Shown here piece after piece: positions 1-7,570 of a DNA stretch of 13,606 nt; position 1 is the first letter of the stretch, and every line of letters begins with the position of its first letter. Position numbers and translations under genes: made by a program. Under the pieces are notes generated by a model. It did not search any database, was not told where the DNA came from, and saw only the letters and a program-made list of their open reading frames with translations. Source of the DNA: Clostridiales bacterium (GTDB lineage Bacteria; Bacillota; Clostridia; Oscillospirales; Oscillospiraceae); NCBI GenBank assembly GCA_012728025.1, contig JAAYFX010000136.1, positions 1 to 13,606 on the forward strand, written 5' to 3'.

Positions 1-19
1 ATTATTTTAAAAGCCTTGG

Positions 20-1507
20 CTAGTCCACAACCCTCAGCATTTTCGGCATACCACCGGAGCTGCTACGCAGGGAAACCCCTGCCTCACGCTGAATTATAAA
101 GCTTTTTAAAAGCTCGGCCGTTAGCTCCTCCCCCGGAACTGCCATGGGAATGCCCGGTGGGTAGGCCCAGATGTATTCGGCGGAAATTCGACCTGCCCCA
201 TCCTTTAGATAAACACTTTTCTGCTCTGCTAAACTTGCCTCAAAAGCGCTCATGCGGCGGGGGGGAGTTTTGGGCAGGCTAAAGGGCAGACGAGGTGCCG
301 TTTTTCTAAGCTCACCGTCCAGCTCTATAAGTGCTGCCGACAGCCTTTCAAGGCTATCCTGCCTTTCTAAAAGCCCCGTCATGGCAAGAACATAGCCGCA
401 GGAGGCCATTTCGCACTCTATGGAAAAGCGTTGCCGTAATGAGTTCATCAGCTCTATTCCTGTTGTGTCAGTGCCTTCGCAGGAAATGATTATTTTAGAC
501 CTGTCATATCCAAAAACCGAGGGGCAGGAGAGTTTTTTTGCCTTATACCCCTCTTTGCCTGCCTTTTTATCCTCCGGCTGACATTGAAACTTCACGCTGT
601 GTCCTGGGATTTTCAGGTTTTGAAGTATCCCTACGGATTCGTCAAAATGGTCTAAAGCCCCTTTCCAGCGGCGAAACAGCTCTCCGCCTCGCCTTAAAAC
701 CAACTCCCGTGTTTCATCTATGGATGACATAAGCAGATATGAGGGGCTGGAAGTTTGAAAAATGGAAAGCTCATTTTGGAGCCTTTCTTCCGAAATCAAT
801 GGGCCGCAAAGGTGCAAAAGCCCTGTCTGGCTAAGCCCTGTCATGGTCTTATGCAGGCTTTGGATAACAATGTCCGCCCCGCCCCGCACAGCTCCGCCGG
901 TAAAATGGGAAGATAAATCAAGGTGGGCACCATGGGCCTCATCTACTATAAGGGCTGAGCCGTACATATGGCAAATGATTGCAATTTCTGCAACATTGCT
1001 GATGACACCTTCATAGCTTGGGCTTGTTAGGATAACCGGAGTCCCTGGATTATCCCTTACAGCTAATTCTACGCTGTGGGGCGATATGCTGCCGCAAAAG
1101 CTAAAGTCCTCAACCCGAGCCGGCTCAAGATAAATAGGCTCCAATCTGCAAAGCTCGGCCGCATTATAAACGCTTTTATGGCAGTTTCGTGCCATTATCA
1201 ATTTGCCTCCCGACTCAGAGGCTGAGCGAACTGCCGCCAAAAGACCACAGCTAGAGCCGTTTACCAAGAAAAAACTTTTGTCGCTTCCCCAAAGCTGAGC
1301 CGTTTTTTCCATGGAATCCTTTAGTATACCCTCCGGCCTATGCAGGTCATCAAAGCCCTCGACCTCGCTTATATCAAGGTCTCCGCCCAAACGCCCTAAA
1401 AATTCAAGCCCCTGAACATTCCTCTTGTGTCCGGGCATATGCAAAGGCGCTGTATCCGAGGCGCAATAGTCCTTCAGCCTTTGAAAAAGGCTCATGTTCT
1501 CGTCCAT
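20..1507 (-). CDS. Orn/Lys/Arg decarboxylase-family PLP enzyme (YaaO/SpeA type)
   Basis: 495 residues from the preferred ATG at 1507 (503 if the ATG at 1531 is used), close to the ~480 of YaaO-type enzymes and lacking the N-terminal receiver-like domain of inducible decarboxylases. Fold-type I PLP enzyme. With the short start, the family opening HMPGHKRN is at 23-30, the DISEVEGFDDLHRPEG segment at 45-60, the substrate/PLP-loop NGSSCG at 83-88, the PLP-ring Asp in VDEAHGAH at 188-195, and the Schiff-base Lys in SLHKT at Lys220. The small C-terminal domain carries AYPPGIP (448-454). All key residues are intact, so it should be active; arginine, lysine or ornithine cannot be told apart here. 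It starts 28 bases after the giant pilus-linked gene and probably shares its transcript, but in Firmicutes this gene commonly stands with tmk/gmk/holB-type genes, so it is likely the head of an adjoining housekeeping block rather than a pilus gene. Confidence 0.9.
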   Translation of the reverse strand: MDENMSLFQRLKDYCASDTAPLHMPGHKRNVQGLEFLGRLGGDLDISEVEGFDDLHRPEGILKDSMEKTAQLWGSDKSFFLVNGSSCGLLAAVRSASESGGKLIMARNCHKSVYNAAELCRLEPIYLEPARVEDFSFCGSISPHSVELAVRDNPGTPVILTSPSYEGVISNVAEIAIICHMYGSALIVDEAHGAHLDLSSHFTGGAVRGGADIVIQSLHKTMTGLSQTGLLHLCGPLISEERLQNELSIFQTSSPSYLLMSSIDETRELVLRRGGELFRRWKGALDHFDESVGILQNLKIPGHSVKFQCQPEDKKAGKEGYKAKKLSCPSVFGYDRSKIIISCEGTDTTGIELMNSLRQRFSIECEMASCGYVLAMTGLLERQDSLERLSAALIELDGELRKTAPRLPFSLPKTPPRRMSAFEASLAEQKSVYLKDGAGRISAEYIWAYPPGIPMAVPGEELTAELLKSFIIQREAGVSLRSSSGGMPKMLRVVD

Positions 1508-1513
1508 TGACGG

Positions 1514-1519
1514 CTCCTT
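1514..1519 (-). promoter_or_regulatory. Ribosome binding site deciding the decarboxylase start
   Basis: AAGGAG on the minus strand lies 6 bases before the ATG at 1507. The upstream in-frame ATG at 1531 has no Shine-Dalgarno-like sequence in its preceding bases and would put this AAGGAG inside the coding region. The shorter start is therefore preferred. Confidence 0.65.
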
Positions 1520-1535
1520 CTTTTCATTCATGATT

Positions 1536-4500
1536 TTAGTAAAGATTAAGCAAATTTAGCTTTCGCAGCATAAGCGTGTCAGAGGAAACCTCTGCGTTTC
1601 CGGCGCTCATACTTCTTGCCTCTGCATTAAGGCTTATGCCGCCGACTCCCATCTTTTCCAGAGCTTCGTCCCCTATTTTCTCCAAAACATCATCCAACTT
1701 TATGTAATAGGTTTTTCCAGTGACAAGCCCTATATTTTCGGAAACCGGCTTCTGACTTGAAGCATCATAAATATCAAGACCGGAAAGTTGTGTTTCGTCA
1801 TTTCCTCCATCAGAAAAGGATACGGAAAGCGTCTGGTTCTCTACCTCGCTTAAATCAGAAATAGTAAAGAAAATTCTGCGGGTTTTATCGCTGTTTCCGC
1901 CTATTTTAAGAACCTTTCCATTATCGCTGGGCATAAGAAAGTTTGTAATGTCTTTCTCCCCTGATTCGTCGGTAAACTTGATTTGCAACTCGGATTTAGC
2001 CGCCCTGTAAGCCGCTATCATGGTGTTTACAAAAAGCTTTGCCTCGGTGTCGTTCTCTGCAATTTTATCTGCTATGTTTTCATTCTTTTCTGTGTGGCCA
2101 AAGCCAGTGTAGGTTACATTTCCCCGACTGTACAGGTAATAGTTATTTATAACATCGTTGGGACTGTTGTCAAAACTTCCCCCCGCAAGACAGTACCAAA
2201 CCACAACATCATCCGAGTTAAGGTTAAGCTGCTGATACTGACTATGGGTCTTAATGATGGTTATTCTGTTGCCGGTTCCGGCTGTACCTCCGAAATCCTG
2301 TGTGTTAATGTCGTAGGGATAGCTTGTTATCTGCCCCGAGTTTACCTGAGTTATTTGTGTCACCTTTTCATGGTTTTCTTTGCTGGAGGATGGATTATCA
2401 TAAACCGTTGGCTTTCCGCCGCTCTTATAATAACGCATGAGCACTCCCGAGGAAAGTCCCTGAGTTTCCGGAACGGTTTTCTTTTTCTCGGATTTAGGCT
2501 CATAGGCTATACTATATCCCGCATCCTGAAGATGCTTTGAAACCTCTTGCGTAAGGCCGCCTATTGTCCTAGACTCAGACAGGCCCGTAATGGTGTATTT
2601 ATCCGAGGCTACAATACCTATTCTTTCATCGGGAAGGTCTTTCTTTAGCCATTTGGGGGCATATTGCGTAATGCCAAAGATGGGGTTTGTGACACCGTAG
2701 CGGTCAAGGCCCACAGCATCACGGATTGCCATGTTAAATTCATAACCAAACATGGTAAAGTTTGCTGTGGGTGCAAAATTGGTCTTTGAGTAGACAAAGT
2801 CCGGTGTCCTAAAAAGATTTACAAACTTAAACTGTTCGTTTTCCGTTTGATATTCCTTAAAGGGCAGGAAGAAAAAGGAGCTGCAGTCGTGGGAGAAAAG
2901 CGTTGCCTTTCCGGTCTTTATAAAATCTGTTATAGCCCTTGCAGATTCCCAACTGATACCCTGATAAGAGTCCCCAAAACCCAAAACCAGCATATCAAAG
3001 GAGTTTAAAAGTTCTGGTAGCCCTGAATACCGTACTATGTTATTGTCGAAGTCCACATTCGCCCTTAGGTATTCTATAAGAAGTTCGCTGTCATTTCCCT
3101 GTGGTGTGCGGGAAAGGTCGGTAAGATAAGGCTCATATTTTCCAAGAAGACCGTCTAACTCCTGTGCTCCAACAGTCATAAGGTTTATGTCAAATTCGCC
3201 TCGTACATTGTCAAAAAGCCTTTGAAAGGTAAGGTCTTTCTCAAGGTTTATCATATCTGTGCCGATGTTGTTTTTGTTGTTTATCTGAAGGATATTAATA
3301 GTCTCTATCTGCTCAGGCTGGGGTTTTATGTGAGTATATCCCGTCTGATAGCAGTTAATGCGGGGGAAATCATCTTCAGGCTTCAAGTTGACTTTTTCAA
3401 ACTCAAGCTTCCATGGGATAATACCAAGCATATCCGAAGGCAGACGGCGGTTTATTATATACTCCTTGCCGGTTTGCAAATTATTTTCTGAGACCTCGTC
3501 CCCAGCACTTTGCGTTTCCATATTCCACTCACGTATCGTAAGGTTATTCAGGCGCTCGTCCTCAGTGTAACGCCCGTCGCCGTTCAAATCAGTGTAAAGG
3601 TAGCATTGGTAAGTCTCAGCCTGAAGATTGGGGTCGATTTTAAGATGGAAGCGAAAGCTCAGCTCATAGACACTTTTTGGGCTTCCTTGGTCTATTGGGG
3701 AAAGGCTTTCGCCATTTAGTCCTGTGTACGGCTCGGGCAGACAATCTTTTCCGCCGGAAACGGCAAAAACAATCTCCGGTTTTTGCAGATTTGTACTTCT
3801 GTTTAAAATCTTAGGCTTATCCCCTATGCTCGTCTGCCAAACCGACATAACATTGCGCTTTCCCTCTATGTCCTTTAGAAGCTCACACATCACAGAGCTG
3901 TTATCCACCCTGTTTTCATTTAGAACGCCGCTTTTGACTGTAATAATATTCGAGCGGGCCGGTTTCTCACTTTCTTCCCAGTAACCGGCTTTCACCTCAA
4001 TACCTTCTACCTCACAGTAATACATACCTTCTCCCAAATTTCCTTCATTACCGTCTAGCCTAAGGTACGATACTGCCCTGTCATATTCAGCGATTTTAAC
4101 GTTCAAATCTTCTTTAATTAATTCGTGTTCTGCGTCTTCATTATATTTATACCATCTGAAATTTGCGCGGCTTATCTTATGGGATTCCAAGCTTTGTAAG
4201 CCCTCCTTTGTGAGGGCTGCGGAAAGTCCAAATCCAGTTCTCAAAACTTCCAGACTTATATTAAAGCGGCAATCAGAAAATACTCCCCAATTGCAATTGC
4301 CCTCTAGCCTCCAATCTTTGCTCTCATCGATAGTTATCGAAGAATACAGGTCATTCGCTACAACAATTGGGTAGCCGGAGTTTGCATAAGATATAAGCTC
4401 CTGAAACTTTTGCCTTGTCAGGTCGTTTCCAGATAGGCGAAAGGTGCGGGTTTTTTCTTCAAGATTGTTAAGTTGGTTATAGCCTGTTTTCAAAGCATTG

Positions 4501-6521
4501 TATCTATCGCCACTGTGGCTAAACTCCACTGTACTGTTATAATCTCTGTCTAAAAGTCCGCTGAGGCTAAAGCCGCTTTCACCTCCTGCACGAACCGTAT
4601 CACCAATGTTCGTGTAGATAAGGCCGTTCATACTAGCATCATCATAGCTTGTGATGAGTTCACCATTTATCGTAGCCGTTTTTAAGTCCTTTGTGCAGCT
4701 TCCTATGTAAACAAGGTCATAGGTCTGGTATATAGGCTCAATTTTTCCTATAAGTTCGGAAACGGATTGGGTTGTAATATTAACCTCAAGGCTGCTATCT
4801 GCACCTAGCCAAGAGCGGACTGCCTCAACGCTTATTTCTCCCGTTTTACCTGCCTGTATCTCCAAAACCTTAATAGTGTTTTTTATTTCCTGCCCTTTTT
4901 GACCGGCAATAATATGCCGCAGGGCTTTAGCAGGGGTTATTTCATTCGAAAGATATACTGTTTCCTCTGTCCCTCCGAGCCCCCGCAGATAATTTTCATA
5001 GTCTATCTGCTCTAAGACTTGAGAAAAGGCTTGGCTATTTAATTTACCAATAAAGCTTGAATTAACAAGGGGATATTGGGCGCAGTAAACATTATTTGAT
5101 ACATGAGCTTCCGTTTTTCCCTTGCATAGCTCGTTGGCAAGCTCGTTGATTTTTAGCTCGCCAGTAAGAAGCGCTTTATCGATGATAATGGGTCTTCCCA
5201 GAGGGTCGATGTCCTGCGAACAAAGCTCCTCAAGCTTTTCAGAAACTTCATCGTTAATATCTCTATCCCCGCTGTATATTTCGGCTATGTCTTCTCCCAA
5301 AGCCAGTCCATTGGAAATAACTATAAGGCTTGCGGCTTCTATAAGCTCCGTAGTAAGGTCTGTTGCAGATATGGAACTTACGCTTAGTGCCGTCCTCGGT
5401 CTTTCTTCCCCCTCATCCCAGTCGAGCACATGGCGAAGAAACCACTCGTTATTTTTAATGCCGCCGGTGTAATAAACTGTGTTGTAGCTGATGAAATGAT
5501 TGCCGCTGCCCGCGGCATTATAGTTATAATCGCCGCCGAATTCAACGTAATGATATGAAGATGGCTCTTGCTTGAAGTAACCCGTCTGCCCCTGTTCTAC
5601 CGGAATAAACCCGTCTGCAACAGCGGCATAAGGCTTTGATGTGGTTTTACTTTCAGAGGGGGCGCCATCAGGTGCCGCAGTATAATATCCCGCCCCAGAA
5701 AGCGGGCTTTCAAAATCCAAGCCGTATGTTCCGGTATAAGCATAGTTTTTGCCGTTGTTTTCATAAATTGCTGTGCCTAAAGAAACTTTGCTCCAATCAT
5801 TAATTGCAGTGAAGGTTAGTTTATACCAATAATAACCTTTCCCGCTGTCCGTTTCGGCAGTAAAATAAGCGATATTCTGTATATGTGTGCCTTTTGGGTT
5901 TCCGATTAAGGGGGAGTCTAATTCATACCCTCCCGTAAATTCATAGGCACCGTCTCCGTCTGGCGTATAGGTGAAGCTGCCTTTATTAACATTTGCGGTT
6001 TCTGGATTGTCAAGCTCTAAGGGGGTTGCGCCCTCAGGCTTTGTCCAAGGGAAGAATTCTACATAAGTGCCAAGGTTTTCAAGGGGCGCTGTGTCATCTG
6101 TACCTAAAAGCCCTGCATCCCCAAGGTTCTCAAAAAGGCCTTTGACGTGCTTGTCATTAACATCCTTGTAACCGTTGACATAGTCTTTGCGCTTTTGGGG
6201 GCTGCCTAGATTCGCCGCCGTCTTGGTCCAGTCGCCTATTGGCTCCTGCCCAGCTATAAGATAGCCTATGGAACCCTCACTGCCATCAGGCAGTATTTCC
6301 AGTATGCGAAAAGAACCGCCCTGCTTTTTTATGCGCTCAATATTAGCAAGGCTCTGCTTTGCCTCGGCCATTCCGCCGGAAAGAGCAAAAATCAGGCCCA
6401 GCACAAAAATAATACATATCGCCAGAGAAAGAACTTTCTTCGCTATTGGTGTTTTTTTAGGCAATTTTTGCCCCTCCCTTCGCCGGCTTATTCGCCGTTT
6501 TGGATAGCTTTTATGTTTCAT
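1536..6521 (-). CDS. Giant exported protein resembling DUF5057 family; candidate pilus-tip protein (PilY1-like role)
   Basis: 1661 residues from the ATG at 6521; a TTG at 6530 would add three residues but lacks a binding site. The ATG has GAGG only 3 bases away and overlaps the PilW-like gene, so coupled translation is likely. Residues 1-29 hold 13 Lys/Arg, then a hydrophobic stretch (30-49) and an AEA|K-type signal peptidase site near 54. The mature start FRILEILPDG...GSIGY (71-87) and the segment KLFVNTMIAAYRA (1495-1507) resemble, from memory, the uncharacterised DUF5057 proteins of Clostridia. Three segments share a pattern of an opening strand, a core strand ending V-x-x-G, a helix and a strand-Asp end (about 71-455, 549-732, 1074-1227), like degenerate Rossmann/type 1 amidotransferase modules. 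An Ig-like segment (about 767-863) and an EF-hand-type loop (978-989) also occur. No sortase motif or C-terminal anchor is seen. No enzyme function can be assigned; position after the minor pilins suggests a pilus-associated adhesin or sensor. Confidence 0.75.
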   Translation of the reverse strand: MKHKSYPKRRISRRREGQKLPKKTPIAKKVLSLAICIIFVLGLIFALSGGMAEAKQSLANIERIKKQGGSFRILEILPDGSEGSIGYLIAGQEPIGDWTKTAANLGSPQKRKDYVNGYKDVNDKHVKGLFENLGDAGLLGTDDTAPLENLGTYVEFFPWTKPEGATPLELDNPETANVNKGSFTYTPDGDGAYEFTGGYELDSPLIGNPKGTHIQNIAYFTAETDSGKGYYWYKLTFTAINDWSKVSLGTAIYENNGKNYAYTGTYGLDFESPLSGAGYYTAAPDGAPSESKTTSKPYAAVADGFIPVEQGQTGYFKQEPSSYHYVEFGGDYNYNAAGSGNHFISYNTVYYTGGIKNNEWFLRHVLDWDEGEERPRTALSVSSISATDLTTELIEAASLIVISNGLALGEDIAEIYSGDRDINDEVSEKLEELCSQDIDPLGRPIIIDKALLTGELKINELANELCKGKTEAHVSNNVYCAQYPLVNSSFIGKLNSQAFSQVLEQIDYENYLRGLGGTEETVYLSNEITPAKALRHIIAGQKGQEIKNTIKVLEIQAGKTGEISVEAVRSWLGADSSLEVNITTQSVSELIGKIEPIYQTYDLVYIGSCTKDLKTATINGELITSYDDASMNGLIYTNIGDTVRAGGESGFSLSGLLDRDYNSTVEFSHSGDRYNALKTGYNQLNNLEEKTRTFRLSGNDLTRQKFQELISYANSGYPIVVANDLYSSITIDESKDWRLEGNCNWGVFSDCRFNISLEVLRTGFGLSAALTKEGLQSLESHKISRANFRWYKYNEDAEHELIKEDLNVKIAEYDRAVSYLRLDGNEGNLGEGMYYCEVEGIEVKAGYWEESEKPARSNIITVKSGVLNENRVDNSSVMCELLKDIEGKRNVMSVWQTSIGDKPKILNRSTNLQKPEIVFAVSGGKDCLPEPYTGLNGESLSPIDQGSPKSVYELSFRFHLKIDPNLQAETYQCYLYTDLNGDGRYTEDERLNNLTIREWNMETQSAGDEVSENNLQTGKEYIINRRLPSDMLGIIPWKLEFEKVNLKPEDDFPRINCYQTGYTHIKPQPEQIETINILQINNKNNIGTDMINLEKDLTFQRLFDNVRGEFDINLMTVGAQELDGLLGKYEPYLTDLSRTPQGNDSELLIEYLRANVDFDNNIVRYSGLPELLNSFDMLVLGFGDSYQGISWESARAITDFIKTGKATLFSHDCSSFFFLPFKEYQTENEQFKFVNLFRTPDFVYSKTNFAPTANFTMFGYEFNMAIRDAVGLDRYGVTNPIFGITQYAPKWLKKDLPDERIGIVASDKYTITGLSESRTIGGLTQEVSKHLQDAGYSIAYEPKSEKKKTVPETQGLSSGVLMRYYKSGGKPTVYDNPSSSKENHEKVTQITQVNSGQITSYPYDINTQDFGGTAGTGNRITIIKTHSQYQQLNLNSDDVVVWYCLAGGSFDNSPNDVINNYYLYSRGNVTYTGFGHTEKNENIADKIAENDTEAKLFVNTMIAAYRAAKSELQIKFTDESGEKDITNFLMPSDNGKVLKIGGNSDKTRRIFFTISDLSEVENQTLSVSFSDGGNDETQLSGLDIYDASSQKPVSENIGLVTGKTYYIKLDDVLEKIGDEALEKMGVGGISLNAEARSMSAGNAEVSSDTLMLRKLNLLNLY
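3555..3590 (-). other. EF-hand-type calcium-binding loop within the giant protein
   Basis: The twelve residues DLNGDGRYTEDE have the spacing of a canonical EF-hand loop: Asp at 1, Asn at 3, Asp at 5, Gly at 6, Thr at 9 and Glu at 12. It follows a strand-like CYLYT and precedes LNNLTIREW, so it looks like a calcium-stabilised turn in a beta domain rather than a classic helix-loop-helix pair. Confidence 0.6.
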
Positions 6522-7059
6522 TATCCTCAAAGTTTACAATCTTTGTTGTCACCTTGTTTCGCAAGGCTATGGTTTTCTTTATATCCTGCTTTACTCCGTT
6601 TTTTTCAAGGCTTATTTTCAGCTCGACAAAAGACACCTTGTCAAAATCCAAAGGAAAGATTTCCACAGAAAAGTTTTCTAGGTTCCCGCATATGAAATCC
6701 TCCGCCTTATACGAGCAGGAATAACTGCCATCAGGTTTTTTCTTTGCCGAAGACATGGCGTAATTAAGGCTGTTTCCACTTCCTTCAAAAACATGAGCAA
6801 TGTATTCACCGCTCTCATGGTTGATTACAAATAAGCTATCTCCGCTAAAATAGATATTCTCGTTACAATCTATTACATAGCTTTCTATCAAATTTGCGGC
6901 AAGCTGGGAATCCATATGGAGATTTTTTCTTATGTCTAAATTTTTAAAAATATTCGAGCTGGAAACCATAAAGCTGAAAGCCGCAACAATTAAAACCCCT
7001 GCTATGGTTATGCTTACTAAAAGCTCCACCAACGTTAATCCCTTGTTATTTCCTCTCAT
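6511..7059 (-). CDS. Type IV prepilin-like protein, PilW/GspJ class (minor pilin)
   Basis: 182 residues. Leader MRGNNKG, then LTLVELLVSITIAGVLIVAA: Gly at -1 and Glu at +5, followed by one hydrophobic helix. The continuation (FMVSSSNIFKNLDIRKNLHMDSQLAANLIES, residues about 30-60) has the length and helix pattern of PilW/GspJ pilins, where an amphipathic helix precedes a beta-rich head. The head has strand pairs such as FSVEIFPLDFDKVSFVELKI (about 129-148). The ATG at 7059 follows the previous stop (TAG) by 8 bases; AGGTG, overlapping that stop, is the only binding site seen and is weak. Its 3' end overlaps the next gene by 11 bases, or 20 if the next gene starts at the TTG. The class assignment among minor pilins is by order and helix pattern; the general prepilin call is firm. 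Confidence 0.83.
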   Translation of the reverse strand: MRGNNKGLTLVELLVSITIAGVLIVAAFSFMVSSSNIFKNLDIRKNLHMDSQLAANLIESYVIDCNENIYFSGDSLFVINHESGEYIAHVFEGSGNSLNYAMSSAKKKPDGSYSCSYKAEDFICGNLENFSVEIFPLDFDKVSFVELKISLEKNGVKQDIKKTIALRNKVTTKIVNFEDNET

Positions 7060-7067
7060 ACCAGCAC

Positions 7068-7547
7068 CTATTCAAACCTATGCGCTCCGGTAAGCGCATA
7101 GATTTTTATCTTATATTTGCCTACATATATCCAAAGATTTTCCTCGGGTGTTTCCATAGCTCCTGTGCTTCCCGAAAAGGATATTTTAAGGGTTTCAGTA
7201 TGAAGGTCTTTTTCATTATTTGGCGAGTCTTTTCCTATATAATAGCTCACTAAAACGCCCTTGCCACCAAGGCTTTCTTCCTCAAGCTGTTTGCCATTTT
7301 CATAATATTTGCCCCAAACCTCACCTGTTTCCCCGTCTTGTGACAGCTCTATATAAGGCTTCCCGCCTCGGGAAAGGCAACGTGAACGGCACATGGAAAG
7401 ATAGGCGTCGACGTTGACAGCCAAGGCTTTTTCTCTTGCTGAAAAGGCTGTGGAAATGGAAGCTCCGACAAACACCGCAAGAATACCTAAAAGCGAAATA
7501 ACGACGATAAGTTCGGCTAAGGTAAAACCACTGTTATCTTTTTTCAC
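7068..7547 (-). CDS. Type IV prepilin-like protein, FimT/FimU/GspH class (minor pilin)
   Basis: 159 residues. Seven-residue leader ending in Gly, then FTLAELIVVISLLGILAVFV: the canonical prepilin signal with mature Glu5 and a single hydrophobic helix. The helix runs into YLSMCRSRCLSRGGKPYIEL (44-63), which matches the R-x-x-A/C-x-x-R-G-x-x-Y/V pattern of FimT/GspH pilins. Two Cys (48 and 52) lie in this helix, one turn apart. The remaining ~95 residues are predicted beta strands forming a small pilin head; the last third (LWIYVGKYKIKIYALTG) is clearly strand-like. The start is GTG, supported by a strong AGGAGG. It is 23 bases after the PilX-like gene and 8 before the PilW-like gene, so it is part of one translation-linked series. 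Expected role: a minor pilin of the tip-priming complex. Confidence 0.85.
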   Translation of the reverse strand: MKKDNSGFTLAELIVVISLLGILAVFVGASISTAFSAREKALAVNVDAYLSMCRSRCLSRGGKPYIELSQDGETGEVWGKYYENGKQLEEESLGGKGVLVSYYIGKDSPNNEKDLHTETLKISFSGSTGAMETPEENLWIYVGKYKIKIYALTGAHRFE

Positions 7548-7551
7548 ACCA

Positions 7552-7561
7552 TCCTCCTCCC
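7552..7561 (-). promoter_or_regulatory. Strong ribosome binding site that fixes a GTG start
   Basis: The minus strand reads GGGAGGAGG (7561-7553), then ATGGT, then GTG at 7547. The AGGAGG is 5 bases from the GTG. The ATG at 7552 within this stretch is out of frame and meets TGA at once, so the GTG is the real start of the FimT/GspH-like pilin. Confidence 0.8.
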
Positions 7562-7570
7562 TTTGCTTTT

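Noticed and set aside
1983..2540. 185-codon open frame on the plus strand
   Set aside because: It lies wholly inside the giant minus-strand gene, has no good ribosome binding site, and its Cys/Val/Ile-rich translation matches the antisense shadow of Asn/Thr-rich coding. No family is recognised.
3780..3815. Possible VWA-like start (FAVSGGKD) in the giant protein
   Set aside because: The D-x-S-x-S MIDAS motif needed for a VWA domain is absent, so a PilY1-type VWA assignment is not supported.
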